Below the pieces are notes generated by a model. It ran no database searches. It was given only the letters and a program-made list of their open reading frames with translations, and was not told the DNA's origin. The translations under genes and the position numbers were made by a program. A stretch of 64,000 nt of DNA, taken from assembly GCF_003386795.1 (NCBI RefSeq), contig NZ_QTUC01000001.1, positions 1,922,001-1,986,000 on the forward strand, written 5' to 3'. Below are positions 33,489 to 41,715 of this stretch, in pieces. Numbering within the stretch: the first letter of the stretch is position 1; each line of letters begins with the position of its first letter. This stretch comes from Thermasporomyces composti (GTDB lineage: Bacteria; Actinomycetota; Actinomycetes; Propionibacteriales; Actinopolymorphaceae).

Positions 33489-35141
33489 GTGTCGACCGCA
33501 CCAGGCCCACGTTCGAACCAGCAGAACCAAGGAGCTCATCGACGAGAGCTCCGAGCCAGCAGGCGAGAGTGGGCTGGGCTCGCCGTGCTGGCCTTGCCCA
33601 CGCTGCTGCTCTCGCTCGACCTGAGCGTGCTCTACCTGGCGCTGCCCCATCTCAGCGCCGACCTCGCGCCGAGCGCGACCCAGACGCTGTGGATCACCGA
33701 CATCTACGGCTTCATGATCGCCGGCTTCCTCATCACGATGGGCACGCTCGGTGACCGGATCGGTCGCCGACGCTTACTCCTCGTGGGCGCGACGGCGTTC
33801 GCGGCTGCCTCGGTCCTCGCGGCGTACGCACCCAGCTCGGAGGCGCTCATCGCGGCCCGCGCTCTGCTCGGGATCGCCGGCGCCACGCAGATGCCGTCGA
33901 CCCTGGCGCTCATCCGCACGATGTTTCGCGACCCGCACCGGCGAGCGGTGGCCATCTCGGTGTGGATGAGCTGCTTCATGGGCGGCACGATCATCGGGCC
34001 ACTCGTCGGCGGAGTGCTGCTGGAGCGGTTCTGGTGGGGGTCAGTCTTCCTGCTCGGCGTCCCCGTCATGGTTCTCCTGCTCGTGGCCGCGCCAGCCGTG
34101 CTCCCCGAGTCCAGGGACCCGCACCCTGGACGGCTCGACCTCACCAGCGTCCTGCTCGCGCTGGCGACTGTGGTCCCCATCGTCTACGGGCTGAAGGAGC
34201 TCGCGGCCGACGGCTGGGGGACGACCTCGGTGGCGGCCGTGCTCCTCGGCGTGGCGATGGGTGTCCTCTTCGTTCGCCGTCAGAACCGCCTTGACGACCC
34301 GATGCTCGACCTGACGCTGTTCCGCGAGCGGGCGTTCAGCGTCGGCCTCAGCGTGAACCTTGGCGGCGCCGTGGTGATGTCCGGGACGTTCCTGCTCCTC
34401 GCCCAGTACCTGCAGCTCGTCCAGGGCCTGTCCCCACTGCGAGCCGGCCTGTGGACGATCCCCATGCAGGTGGCCATGGCGATCTCCTCGATCCTGACAC
34501 CGCACCTGGCGCGGAGGTGGCGACCCGCCTGGGTGATGTCCGGAGGACTGGCGCTCGCCGCGCTCGGCTTGGCCATCGTCTCCCAGACCCCCAGCTCGGA
34601 CGGGGCGGTCACCCTCGTCATCGGCTTCTCGTTCGCGACCGTGGGGATCGCCGCGCCGACCGCGCTCGTCGTCGGCCTCATCCTGGGCGCCGCTCCACCG
34701 GAGAAGGCCGGTGCGGCCTCGGGCATGTCCGAGACCTCTGGCGAGCTTGGAGTCGCGCTCGGCGTGGCCTTGCTCGGTAGCGTCGCCACCGCCGCCTACC
34801 GCGGCCAGGTGGCCATCCCGGACACGCTTCCCGACCAGGTCTCCGCAGCCGCCCGTGACGGACTGTCCGGCGCGCTCGCCGCGGCACGGACACTTCCGGA
34901 CGCGTTGGCGGCCGAGCTGCTCGAGTCCGCGCGCACCGCGTTCACCAGCGGTCTGAGCACCGTGGGGACCATCGGAGCGGTGCTGCTCGCGACGCTCGCC
35001 GTCGTCACGGGCGTGGCCTTCCGACACCTGCCCCCGCACGGCGAAGAGAGCGCGCCCACCACCGACGAAGCCGTGGAAGGGGCGACGGAGACACGACCCG
35101 ACGTCGTGCCCACCGGAGCCGGGGCGGAGACTGATCAGTAG
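33489..35141 (+). CDS. MFS drug-resistance exporter, DHA2 (14-helix) family
   Basis: 550 residues. Fourteen hydrophobic helices begin at WAGLAVLALPTLLLSLDLSV, with the D-L-S-V/L first-helix motif of DHA2 antiporters, LWITDIYGFMIAGFLITMGTLGDRIGRRR (motif A) and a motif C-like GTIIGPLVGGVL. A basic/Gln-rich cytoplasmic N-terminus and an acidic C-terminal tail flank the domain. The GTG at 33489 is nine bases from GGAGGGAGG. It contains a TTA leucine codon at residue 96, rare in such genomes. It lies 134 bases before a rifampin-phosphotransferase-like gene, so both may serve antibiotic defence (inference). Confidence 0.87.
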   Translation: MSTAPGPRSNQQNQGAHRRELRASRREWAGLAVLALPTLLLSLDLSVLYLALPHLSADLAPSATQTLWITDIYGFMIAGFLITMGTLGDRIGRRRLLLVGATAFAAASVLAAYAPSSEALIAARALLGIAGATQMPSTLALIRTMFRDPHRRAVAISVWMSCFMGGTIIGPLVGGVLLERFWWGSVFLLGVPVMVLLLVAAPAVLPESRDPHPGRLDLTSVLLALATVVPIVYGLKELAADGWGTTSVAAVLLGVAMGVLFVRRQNRLDDPMLDLTLFRERAFSVGLSVNLGGAVVMSGTFLLLAQYLQLVQGLSPLRAGLWTIPMQVAMAISSILTPHLARRWRPAWVMSGGLALAALGLAIVSQTPSSDGAVTLVIGFSFATVGIAAPTALVVGLILGAAPPEKAGAASGMSETSGELGVALGVALLGSVATAAYRGQVAIPDTLPDQVSAAARDGLSGALAAARTLPDALAAELLESARTAFTSGLSTVGTIGAVLLATLAVVTGVAFRHLPPHGEESAPTTDEAVEGATETRPDVVPTGAGAETDQ

Positions 35142-35275
35142 CGGACCGGTGGCGCGCGGTGCCGATCGAGCGAGTGAGCCGCCTCGACTCGAGCCGGCTC
35201 GCACCGGCCGGCTCGGTTCGACCTGGCATCACCGATCCGCCTCCAGCACGGCCTGACCGGAAAGGAGCCCCGCCC

Positions 35276-37804
35276 ATGGCGGAGACGCTCGTGGCACCGC
35301 TTCGCGCGTTCGGCCGAGACGACCTCGCCCTCGCCGGCGGTAAAGGCGCCAACCTCGGAGAGCTGGTCCGGGCCGGCTTCCCGGTGCCCGACGGGTTCGT
35401 CGTCACCACCCGGGCGTACGACCAGGCCGCCAGCGAGCTCGACGCGCGGCTTTTCGACGCCGCCGCGACGAGCGGCGACGGATCGGCCGTCCGCGAGGCG
35501 TTCGCCACGGTCGCCATCTCCACCGAGCTGCGGACGGCGATCTCGCGGGCGTACGAGGAGCTCGGCGGTGGTCCGGTCGCGGTCCGGTCCAGCGCCACCG
35601 CCGAGGACCTTCCGGGTGCGGCGTTCGCGGGTCTGCAGGGCACCGTCCTCAACGTCGTCGGCGAGGAGGCGCTGGTCGACGCCGTTCGCCGCTGCTGGGG
35701 ATCGCTGTGGACGGACCGCGCGATCGCCTACCGCCACAAGCGCGACCTGGACTCAGCGGGCGTCCGCATGGCGGTCGTCGTCCAGCGCATGGTGTCCGCC
35801 GAGACCGCGGGCGTGCTCTTCACCGCCAACCCGGTCTCCGGCGAGCGTGGGGAGATCGTGGTCGACGCCAGCAGCGGACTCGGCGAGGCGGTGGTGTCCG
35901 GCGCGGTGACGCCAGACCACTACGTCCTCGACGCCGAAGGGCGGCTGAAGCGGTGGACGCCAGGGCGGCGGGAGGTGGTCATTCGCGCGCTGCCCGAGGG
36001 CGGCGTCCAGCGCGTGGAAGGGGAGGCCTCCGCGGATCCCACCCCGCTTCCCGCCGCGGTGCTCGGTGAGCTCGCGGGACTCGGGACGCGGATCGCGGCC
36101 CACTTCGGCCGCCCGCAGGACATCGAGTGGGCCCACGCGGACGGGCGGGTGTGGGTGCTTCAGGCCCGTCCGATGACGGCGCTGCCACCGCCGCCGATCC
36201 CGCTGTCCAGCGTGCAGCGCACGCTAGGACGCACGCTCCTGGAGTACGTGCCGGTGCGCCCGTACCCGCTCGACATGAGTACCTGGGTGCCCTACGGGCC
36301 GGTCGGCCAGATGGCCAGGATTGTGCGGTCGCTCGGGTTTCGCGTCGGCCCCTCCGACGTCTTCCAGGAGGAGGACGGCGTGGTGGTCCGGCTCGTCCCG
36401 GTGTCGCCACGACCGACTTTCGACCTCGTCGCGGCGCCGTTTCGGCTCGCGCGCCGCGCTCTGGGGTACGACCCCCAACGCTGGATGGACGACCCGCGGG
36501 TCACCCGCCTGCTCAAGGAAAACGACGCCCTGACCAAGCTCGACCTCGCGGCGTTGCCGTGGCGGCGGCTCATGCGAGTCCCCCGGGAGGCGCTGGCCCT
36601 GGTCGAACCAGTCGGGGATGTGCGGTTGGACTACTTCCCTCGAGCGATCCTGTCCCTCGGACGGCTGCTCGCCCTGCTCGTCGTGCTGCGACGCACGAAG
36701 CTCGTCGGTGACCTTCTGCTCGGAGTCTTCAACAAGACAACGGAAAGCATCCGTGCGTTGCGGGAGCTCGCCGACGAGGTGCGCGCCGATCCGGCGCTCG
36801 CCGAGGCGTTCGCCACCCGTGAGCCGGCCGCCCTCGTCGAGGCGCTGTCCGACGACCCGACCTTCGCGCGGTTCGGTGAGAAGGTCCGGGCTTTCCTCGC
36901 CGAGTACGGGCACCGGGAGACCGAGACCCCCATCCTGGTGACGCCGGGTACCTGGGTGGAGGCGCCGGAGACCGTCCTCGGTCTCGTCAAGGTGCTCGCC
37001 CAGCCGGCGGGCGCCAACGGCGATGGCGGCGCCGGCGAGGTGCTGAAGGACGCATCCGATGGCTACCAGCGGGCAGTGGAGGAGATCCTCACCCATCCAC
37101 GCCTGCGGTCGGAGACCCGGCGAGCACGGGTGCGGCGGTGGATCGACGCGGCGCGCGTGGGCTTGGCGTTCCGGGAGGACACGCATTTCTACTTCACCAA
37201 GCCACTGCCGGTGCTGCGGCGCAGCCTGCTGGAGATCGGCCGCCGCCTCAGCGAGGCCGGCGTCCTTCGCGAGGCCACGGACGTCTTCCACCTCCGCTTG
37301 GAGGAGCTGGAGGCCATCCGAACGATGCCGCCGCCGACGTCCGACGCCGTGCGGCTTCGCGCGCTCGTCCGCGCCCGCTCCGCGAAGCGCGACGAGCTCG
37401 CCGGCGTCCCGCTGCTGAACCCGATGCTGGTCTACGGCGACAGCGCTCCCGACGGCGACGCGTTGGTCACCGGCCTCCCAGCGGTCGGTGGCAGGGTCAC
37501 GGGCACGGTGAAGGTCGTCCGGGACCCCTCGGAGTTCGGGAAGCTGGAGTCCGGGGACGTGCTCGTCTGCCCCTACACCAATCCCGCGTGGACACCGCTC
37601 TTCCAACGGGCCGCCGCCGTGGTGGTCGACACCGGTGGGCCCACCTCACACGCCGCGATCATGGCGCGCGAGTACGGCCTGCCCACCGTCATGGGCACCC
37701 GCAACGGCACCACCGTGTTGAGCGATGGACAGCGGGTCACCGTCGACGGTCACGCCGGCCGGGTCACGCCCGCGGCGGCGAAGGAGCCCGCATCGGCCGC
37801 GTAG
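35276..37804 (+). CDS. PEP-synthase/PPDK-type phosphotransferase, rifampin-phosphotransferase-like
   Basis: 842 residues. The N-terminal ATP-grasp domain (about residues 1-310) has GGKGANLGELVRAGFPVPDGF, VRSSATAEDLPGAAFAGL and QRMVSAETAGVLFTANP. A central, mostly helical region (about 330-720) shows no similarity I can name. The C-terminal swivelling phosphohistidine domain contains GGPTSHAAIMAREYGLPTV with H792 as the phosphate carrier. The domain order ATP-middle-His and the length match rifampin phosphotransferases, not PEP synthase, which has a C-terminal barrel. The substrate is inferred only from this layout. AAAGGAG precedes the ATG. Confidence 0.75.
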   Translation: MAETLVAPLRAFGRDDLALAGGKGANLGELVRAGFPVPDGFVVTTRAYDQAASELDARLFDAAATSGDGSAVREAFATVAISTELRTAISRAYEELGGGPVAVRSSATAEDLPGAAFAGLQGTVLNVVGEEALVDAVRRCWGSLWTDRAIAYRHKRDLDSAGVRMAVVVQRMVSAETAGVLFTANPVSGERGEIVVDASSGLGEAVVSGAVTPDHYVLDAEGRLKRWTPGRREVVIRALPEGGVQRVEGEASADPTPLPAAVLGELAGLGTRIAAHFGRPQDIEWAHADGRVWVLQARPMTALPPPPIPLSSVQRTLGRTLLEYVPVRPYPLDMSTWVPYGPVGQMARIVRSLGFRVGPSDVFQEEDGVVVRLVPVSPRPTFDLVAAPFRLARRALGYDPQRWMDDPRVTRLLKENDALTKLDLAALPWRRLMRVPREALALVEPVGDVRLDYFPRAILSLGRLLALLVVLRRTKLVGDLLLGVFNKTTESIRALRELADEVRADPALAEAFATREPAALVEALSDDPTFARFGEKVRAFLAEYGHRETETPILVTPGTWVEAPETVLGLVKVLAQPAGANGDGGAGEVLKDASDGYQRAVEEILTHPRLRSETRRARVRRWIDAARVGLAFREDTHFYFTKPLPVLRRSLLEIGRRLSEAGVLREATDVFHLRLEELEAIRTMPPPTSDAVRLRALVRARSAKRDELAGVPLLNPMLVYGDSAPDGDALVTGLPAVGGRVTGTVKVVRDPSEFGKLESGDVLVCPYTNPAWTPLFQRAAAVVVDTGGPTSHAAIMAREYGLPTVMGTRNGTTVLSDGQRVTVDGHAGRVTPAAAKEPASAA

Positions 37805-37838
37805 GCGGCTGTCGGTTGCGCCGGCCGCGTCGAGCGAC

Positions 37839-38867
37839 TCACGCGGAGAGCGCGACGTCCGCGTCGGTGTCGAGGCGGACCGTCTGCCCTTCCCTGGCCG
37901 ACCGGTAGATCGCCGCGGTCAGCTCGGCGACACGCACCCCCGCGCTCGGGGGTGACAGGTTCGGGCCCTCGCCGCGGATCGCGTCCGCCCAGGCCTCGTG
38001 CTCGCTGGGGCCACGCTGCAGGCGCAGCGGCTCGACGATCTGGTTGTCCCGGCTGAAGGTGACCCGGCCGGTCCGCCACGGGTGCTGCGGGTCGACCTCG
38101 TACCGCAGCAGCCCGTCGCTTCCCGACACGACCACGGTCTCCATCCACGTGATGGCCAGGTCGCCGATGACGGTGAGCTGTCCGTGCACGCCACCGGCGA
38201 ACCGGACGGTGGCGGAGGTGTTGATGTCGACCGGCGAGCCGCACTGGTCGACGAGCGCGGACACCGACTCCACCGGACGGTCCACCAGCCACAGCAGCAT
38301 GTCGGCCAGGTGGGAGCCGCTGTCCATGAGCATGCCGCCGCCCGAGAGCGCCGGGTCCTGGCGCCACGTGCCCGCCGTGCCGCGCTGCCAGCGCTGGCCG
38401 CACGTCACCGCGATGGTCCGCAGCTCGCCCAGCTCGCCGCTGGCGATCTTCTCGCGCATGAAGCGGTACGCCGGGTCGAACCGGCGCTGGTAGCGCACCA
38501 TGACGACGACCCCGGCCGCCTCGGCCGCCTCGGCGATCTCCTTCGCGTGGGCGACCTCGCAGGTGAGCGGTTTCTCGCAGAGCACGTGCAAGCCCCGCTT
38601 GATCGCGCTCATGACGATCGGGTGGTGGAGCGTGTGGGGCGTGACGACGGTGACCGCGTCCAGGTCCACCGCCTGGAACATCTCGTCCGCGGACGAGAAC
38701 GCCGGGACGTCGCCGAGCAGCGGCAGCCTCGCGCGGAACCGCTCCAGGCTCTCGGGGCTCGGCTCGGCCAGCGCGACGATGTCGAACTGGCCGGACGCCG
38801 CCATCCCGTACACGTGGCCGGTCGCGGCACTGCCACAGCCGACCATGCCAACCCGCAGCGTGCTCAC
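37839..38867 (-). CDS. Gfo/Idh/MocA-family oxidoreductase
   Basis: 342 residues with an N-terminal Rossmann fold (VGMVGCGSAATGH), the catalytic lysine in LCEKPLTCE, and the C-terminal domain with MLMDSGSHLADMLLWL (His in place). Similar to sugar and inositol dehydrogenases, but with an arginine/glutamine-rich segment (GQRWQRGTAGTWRQDP) typical of the glucose-fructose-oxidoreductase-like sub-branch. The start is a GTG with AAGGGTGAGCG upstream. Its substrate is probably a sugar or cyclitol. It is convergent with the phosphotransferase gene and not close in sequence to the one at 12610. Confidence 0.87.
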   Translation of the reverse strand: MSTLRVGMVGCGSAATGHVYGMAASGQFDIVALAEPSPESLERFRARLPLLGDVPAFSSADEMFQAVDLDAVTVVTPHTLHHPIVMSAIKRGLHVLCEKPLTCEVAHAKEIAEAAEAAGVVVMVRYQRRFDPAYRFMREKIASGELGELRTIAVTCGQRWQRGTAGTWRQDPALSGGGMLMDSGSHLADMLLWLVDRPVESVSALVDQCGSPVDINTSATVRFAGGVHGQLTVIGDLAITWMETVVVSGSDGLLRYEVDPQHPWRTGRVTFSRDNQIVEPLRLQRGPSEHEAWADAIRGEGPNLSPPSAGVRVAELTAAIYRSAREGQTVRLDTDADVALSA

Positions 38868-38918
38868 TCGCTCACCCTTCCGAACGAAGACCTCGTGACT
38901 GCTGGACGAGAGCGCCGT

Positions 38919-39141
38919 TCACGACCCTCCCACGCGAGCGTGGCGAGCGCACGGCGTGCCCGCGGCCTGCTCCGGACAGCCGAGCCGTAGCACGGACGGC
39001 ATCGTGCTCGCGGGCGAGGTCTCACCGAGCTTGGTGTCTCGGACTGCCACGGCGCCGGCCGGCTGGACGACGGGCGCCACCTCGACGCATGAGCCGTTGG
39101 CGCAGCCGTGAGTCGACTTGCGCCAACGCCCAACGGGTCAT
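38919..39141 (-). pseudogene. DUF397-family gene broken by a single frameshift
   Basis: The ATG at 39141 has AAGGGAGGTGAT upstream and opens MTRWA. One base later, in another frame, the sequence continues WRKSTHGCANGSCVEVAP and VAVRDTKLGE, the signature of DUF397, and then VLRLGCPEQ to a TGA at 38919. Removing one T near 39126 restores a protein of about 74 residues. DUF397 proteins are usually encoded next to XRE regulators in actinomycetes, and one lies 850 bases away. Its start overlaps the preceding small gene's stop as ATGA. It is either decayed or a sequencing error. Confidence 0.6.
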
Positions 39142-39326
39142 GGACACAACTGATCACCTCCCTTCTCGTGCGGATTGAGGGCGGGGCCGGCCGGAGGAGG
39201 TAGGAGGGTGGCCGACCCCACCCTCGTGGTGCGCGCCAGGGTGGGGGCGGAGTAGGTGAGCAACGGGGTCACACCCTGGGCGCTGGTCTCAGCTAGCTGC
39301 CACCGATATGCGTCTCCGGTGGGCAC
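39138..39326 (-). CDS. Small hypothetical protein coupled to DUF397 gene
   Basis: 62 residues (beginning MPTGDAYRWQLAETSAQG). Its 5' end overlaps the 3' end of the zinc-finger-like gene by 34 bases, and its stop shares ATGA with the DUF397 start. The coupling on both sides argues that it is translated. The sequence is Thr/Pro/Leu-rich with no recognised domain; third-position GC is only moderately high, so it may be decaying too. Confidence 0.4.
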   Translation of the reverse strand: MPTGDAYRWQLAETSAQGVTPLLTYSAPTLARTTRVGSATLLPPPAGPALNPHEKGGDQLCP

Positions 39327-39670
39327 ATGCCGGTGACGGCGTAGCGGCGGGCCTGGTGCTGGTCATCCATGCGCAGGATCTCCTCCCCGGAGCCGCGCCG
39401 GACGCACCGCTGCCCTGGCTTGGCGGCGCAGGTGGGGCAGGGCTGGAGCAGGATCCGCGCGAACCGGTGGCGGTCGGAGGTGGTGAGCCCGTCCAGGTCG
39501 TAGCGGGAGGTGTCGAACACCCAGTCGACGATCCCGGTGTCGATGAGCTCGGGGTCTACCGGCTGAGGACCAGGGCAATGAGGAGCCCGATCAGCATCCC
39601 CGCTCCGAATGTGCCCGCTTTCCACAGGACTGCTCTCGTCAGGCACCCGGTCGGCTGGCCTCGTCGCCAT
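39293..39670 (-). CDS. Small zinc-finger-like protein
   Basis: Up to 125 residues. The C-terminal half contains CPTCAAKPGQRC and a late MCPPETHIGG, resembling the short zinc-binding proteins of actinomycetes and their phages. The N-terminal 35 residues overlap, in another frame, the 40-residue membrane protein gene whose codon bias is better. The true start may therefore lie later (for example the GTG near 39622). It could bind nucleic acid. It is part of the compact minus-strand block ending in the broken DUF397 gene. Confidence 0.55.
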   Translation of the reverse strand: MATRPADRVPDESSPVESGHIRSGDADRAPHCPGPQPVDPELIDTGIVDWVFDTSRYDLDGLTTSDRHRFARILLQPCPTCAAKPGQRCVRRGSGEEILRMDDQHQARRYAVTGMCPPETHIGGS

Positions 39671-39678
39671 GCCACCAC
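39556..39678 (-). CDS. Tiny single-helix membrane protein
   Basis: 40 residues from GTG 39678, which has GGGAGG seven bases upstream. A basic N-terminus (MVAWRRGQP) is followed by the hydrophobic helix AGTFGAGMLIGLLIALVLS and a final Arg. It is too short for most gene finders. The ribosome site fits this frame better than the overlapping zinc-finger gene. Function unknown; small one-helix proteins can be toxins, holin-like peptides or membrane-protein partners. Confidence 0.45.
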   Translation of the reverse strand: MVAWRRGQPTGCLTRAVLWKAGTFGAGMLIGLLIALVLSR

Positions 39679-39880
39679 CGCCTTACCTCCCTCGCGGTGG
39701 GTGTGGCGGCCGCCTGTGAGGTGGGCCGGAGACCTGGCGGCGGCCACCACACCCGGTTGGTGAGGCGCAGCAGCCGGGACCTCGACCTGGGTCGCCCGTC
39801 AGGTGGGTCTACCGACCGCCACGCCGGCCTGAGTGGTCACTAAGCGTCACCGCACGGTGTGGATGGGTGGAAGGAAGCGC

Positions 39881-39906
39881 GACTGGAAGAAACGACTGGA
39901 AGAAAC
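39881..39906. repeat. Perfect 13-bp tandem repeat upstream of XRE gene
   Basis: GACTGGAAGAAAC occurs twice head to tail (39881-39893, 39894-39906), followed by a partial ACTGG. It lies about 90-115 bases before the XRE start and is a possible operator in the shared intergenic region (39679-39994). Confidence 0.6.
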
Positions 39907-39940
39907 ACTGGTGATCACTACATGGAGATCGCACCAGCGA

Positions 39941-39956
39941 GTAGCCTCACGGCTAC
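39941..39956. promoter_or_regulatory. Short inverted repeat upstream of XRE gene
   Basis: GTAGCC and GGCTAC with a TCAC loop lie 39-54 bases before the ATG at 39995. It could be an operator half-pair or an RNA hairpin near the transcription start. Confidence 0.3.
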
Positions 39957-39994
39957 AGCGTGACTGGGCTGGTAGGGACCTGGAGACACGGGTC

Positions 39995-41317
39995 ATGCCA
40001 CGGAACGAGGTGCTGGTCACGCTCCGCAAGGCGCGTGGCTGGACGCAGGAGGACCTCGCACAGCAGGTTGCGCAAGTCGTCGCAGTCCTCGGCAGCAACG
40101 TCGCCCCCGACGCGCGACTGGTGTCCGCCTGGGAGCGCGGTGAGATCCGCTGGCCACAGCGGCACTACCGCCACGCCCTACGCATGCTGTTCGGGGTCAC
40201 GAGCGACGAGGCGCTGGGCTTCATCCGACCTGGCAAAGACCCGGCTCGCAGACACCCGCGTGTGCTGGTGTCCGTGCTCGATTTCGAGGAGAGCAGTACC
40301 GTGCGACGCGCCGATTTCCTCAAGTCCATCGCCGGGGTCGCGTTCGGCTTGACCGCCGGCGAAGACCTCCAATCATGGCTGGGCGTTGACCCGTCCAGAT
40401 CCGTCAAACCGCGTGTCCTCGGCGCCTCTGACGTCGCCGCGATCGAACAGACCACGGCACGGTTCGCGGCGTGGGAGCGAAGCCAAGGCGGCATCCTCTC
40501 GGTGGATGCGATGCTCGGCCAGCTCAACTGGGCCGCCACGTTGCTCGACAAGAGCCGCTTCGCGTCCGAGCAGGTCCGCCGTCGCATGTTCAGCGCGGTC
40601 GCCAACCTCGCCGAGGTCGCCGGGTTCGCCGCCTACGACGCCGGCATGCACACCGAGGCCCGTCGAGCATTCACGTTGGGGGTGCATGCCGCCGCCGAGG
40701 GCGAGGATTGGCCGCTGCGAGCGAACATCCTCTCGGACATGGCGCGGCAGGCCATCAGCCTCGGCCACCCCGAGGACGGGCTCGACCTCATGCAGATCGC
40801 CATCTACGGCGCCGACGGGCGTGCCACCCCAGCCACCCAGGCAATGCTGCAAGTCGTCCTCGGTCGTGTTTACGGGGCGATGGGCAAGGTCCGCGAGTGC
40901 CGCAATGCCATCGCCAAGGCCGACCACGTGTACGAGCCGCCGACGGACGAGGATCCGGCGTGGATCTCCTACTACATCCCCGCCCAGCTTGCCGGCGACT
41001 CCGGCCACGCCCTCTACTCGGCCGCCCAGCACGATGTATCGCTCCGCGGCGAGACCGCCAACCGTCTGGCGACCGCAGCCGAGACCTATGGCCCGAAGTA
41101 CCCCAGAGCCGCGGCGTTCTGCCTCGCCCGGCTGGCGGCGATCCGGTTCGACGAGGGCGAGCCAGACGAGGCGGTCGCCGTGGGGAGGCGGCTGCTCGAC
41201 ATCGGCAGCGGGGTCGCCTCCGCACGGCTCAATGACGACTACCGGCTTGTCTACGCCCACGCCAAGCGCTACCAGAGCCACGGTGACGTTGCCGAACTGG
41301 TCGCCGACCTCCCCTAG
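39995..41317 (+). CDS. XRE-family regulator with TPR-like C-terminal region
   Basis: 440 residues from the ATG at 39995 (GGAG ten bases upstream). The N-terminal helix-turn-helix reads LVTLRKARGWTQEDLAQQV, with VSAWERGE as the recognition region. Residues about 100-135 form a linker (RADFLKSIAGVAFGL, Tat-like by chance). The rest is helical and repetitive (AAYDAGMHTEARRAFTLG, AISLGHPEDGLDLMQIA, EGEPDEAVAVGRRLL), consistent with tetratricopeptide repeats that bind peptides or proteins. This architecture is common in streptomycete developmental and accessory regulators. It faces the small-gene block that ends in DUF397, its usual partner. Confidence 0.85.
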   Translation: MPRNEVLVTLRKARGWTQEDLAQQVAQVVAVLGSNVAPDARLVSAWERGEIRWPQRHYRHALRMLFGVTSDEALGFIRPGKDPARRHPRVLVSVLDFEESSTVRRADFLKSIAGVAFGLTAGEDLQSWLGVDPSRSVKPRVLGASDVAAIEQTTARFAAWERSQGGILSVDAMLGQLNWAATLLDKSRFASEQVRRRMFSAVANLAEVAGFAAYDAGMHTEARRAFTLGVHAAAEGEDWPLRANILSDMARQAISLGHPEDGLDLMQIAIYGADGRATPATQAMLQVVLGRVYGAMGKVRECRNAIAKADHVYEPPTDEDPAWISYYIPAQLAGDSGHALYSAAQHDVSLRGETANRLATAAETYGPKYPRAAAFCLARLAAIRFDEGEPDEAVAVGRRLLDIGSGVASARLNDDYRLVYAHAKRYQSHGDVAELVADLP

Positions 41318-41335
41318 GACAGAAACGAGCCCTAG

Positions 41336-41617
41336 ATGACGGACCCGTTCTATGACCGCGCCGCAGCGCTCGCCCTCCAGCTGGACGGGGTATGGCTGAA
41401 CGCCACCCAGTCCGGCCGGCCCGGCATCCACCTGACCTCGACCCGGGACCTCACCCGGTGCGCCCGGGAGCTCGCCGCCGTCTACCAGAGCGTCGGCTGG
41501 CGGGTCGACGACCTGCGATTCCCCACACCTCTGGTGCCGACGGCGCGGATGACGGTCCTGAACGAGATCGACCGTCAGTGTCCGGTTGAGATCGCCGCGG
41601 GGAAGGCCGACGAATGA
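41336..41617 (+). CDS. Hypothetical protein downstream of XRE regulator
   Basis: 93 residues with ATG 18 bases after the XRE stop, so co-transcribed. The sequence is mixed alpha/beta (LALQLDGVWLN, LTRCARELAAVYQSVGWRVDDLRF) with two cysteines and no membrane segment. The family is not recognised. By position it could be a partner or antagonist of the XRE protein. It ends at the probable mobile-element hairpin. Confidence 0.6.
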   Translation: MTDPFYDRAAALALQLDGVWLNATQSGRPGIHLTSTRDLTRCARELAAVYQSVGWRVDDLRFPTPLVPTARMTVLNEIDRQCPVEIAAGKADE

Positions 41618-41624
41618 CGCGCTC

Positions 41625-41648
41625 GCCGGCCTGAAGGCCGGGGATTCA
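41625..41648. mobile_element. Solo hairpin resembling an IS200/IS605-type end
   Basis: GCCGGCCTGAAGGCCGGGG followed by ATTCAG resembles the subterminal hairpin and flank seen at the right ends of IS200/IS605/TnpB elements in actinomycetes (recalled pattern). No transposase or TnpB frame is present, so at most this is a remnant or a REP-like palindrome. It could equally be a terminator for the XRE operon. Confidence 0.35.
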
Positions 41649-41715
41649 GCCCGTGCCGCGCGTGCGACACCTCCGCGGCGGCCTGACCGTCTGGCGCACT
41701 CCCGAGCGGTCCTGA

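Noticed and set aside
39211-39255. 15-codon plus-strand peptide after an AGGAGG site (MADPTLVVRARVGAE)
   Set aside because: The purine-rich stretch is also the complement of a small minus-strand gene, and nothing lies directly downstream for it to control.
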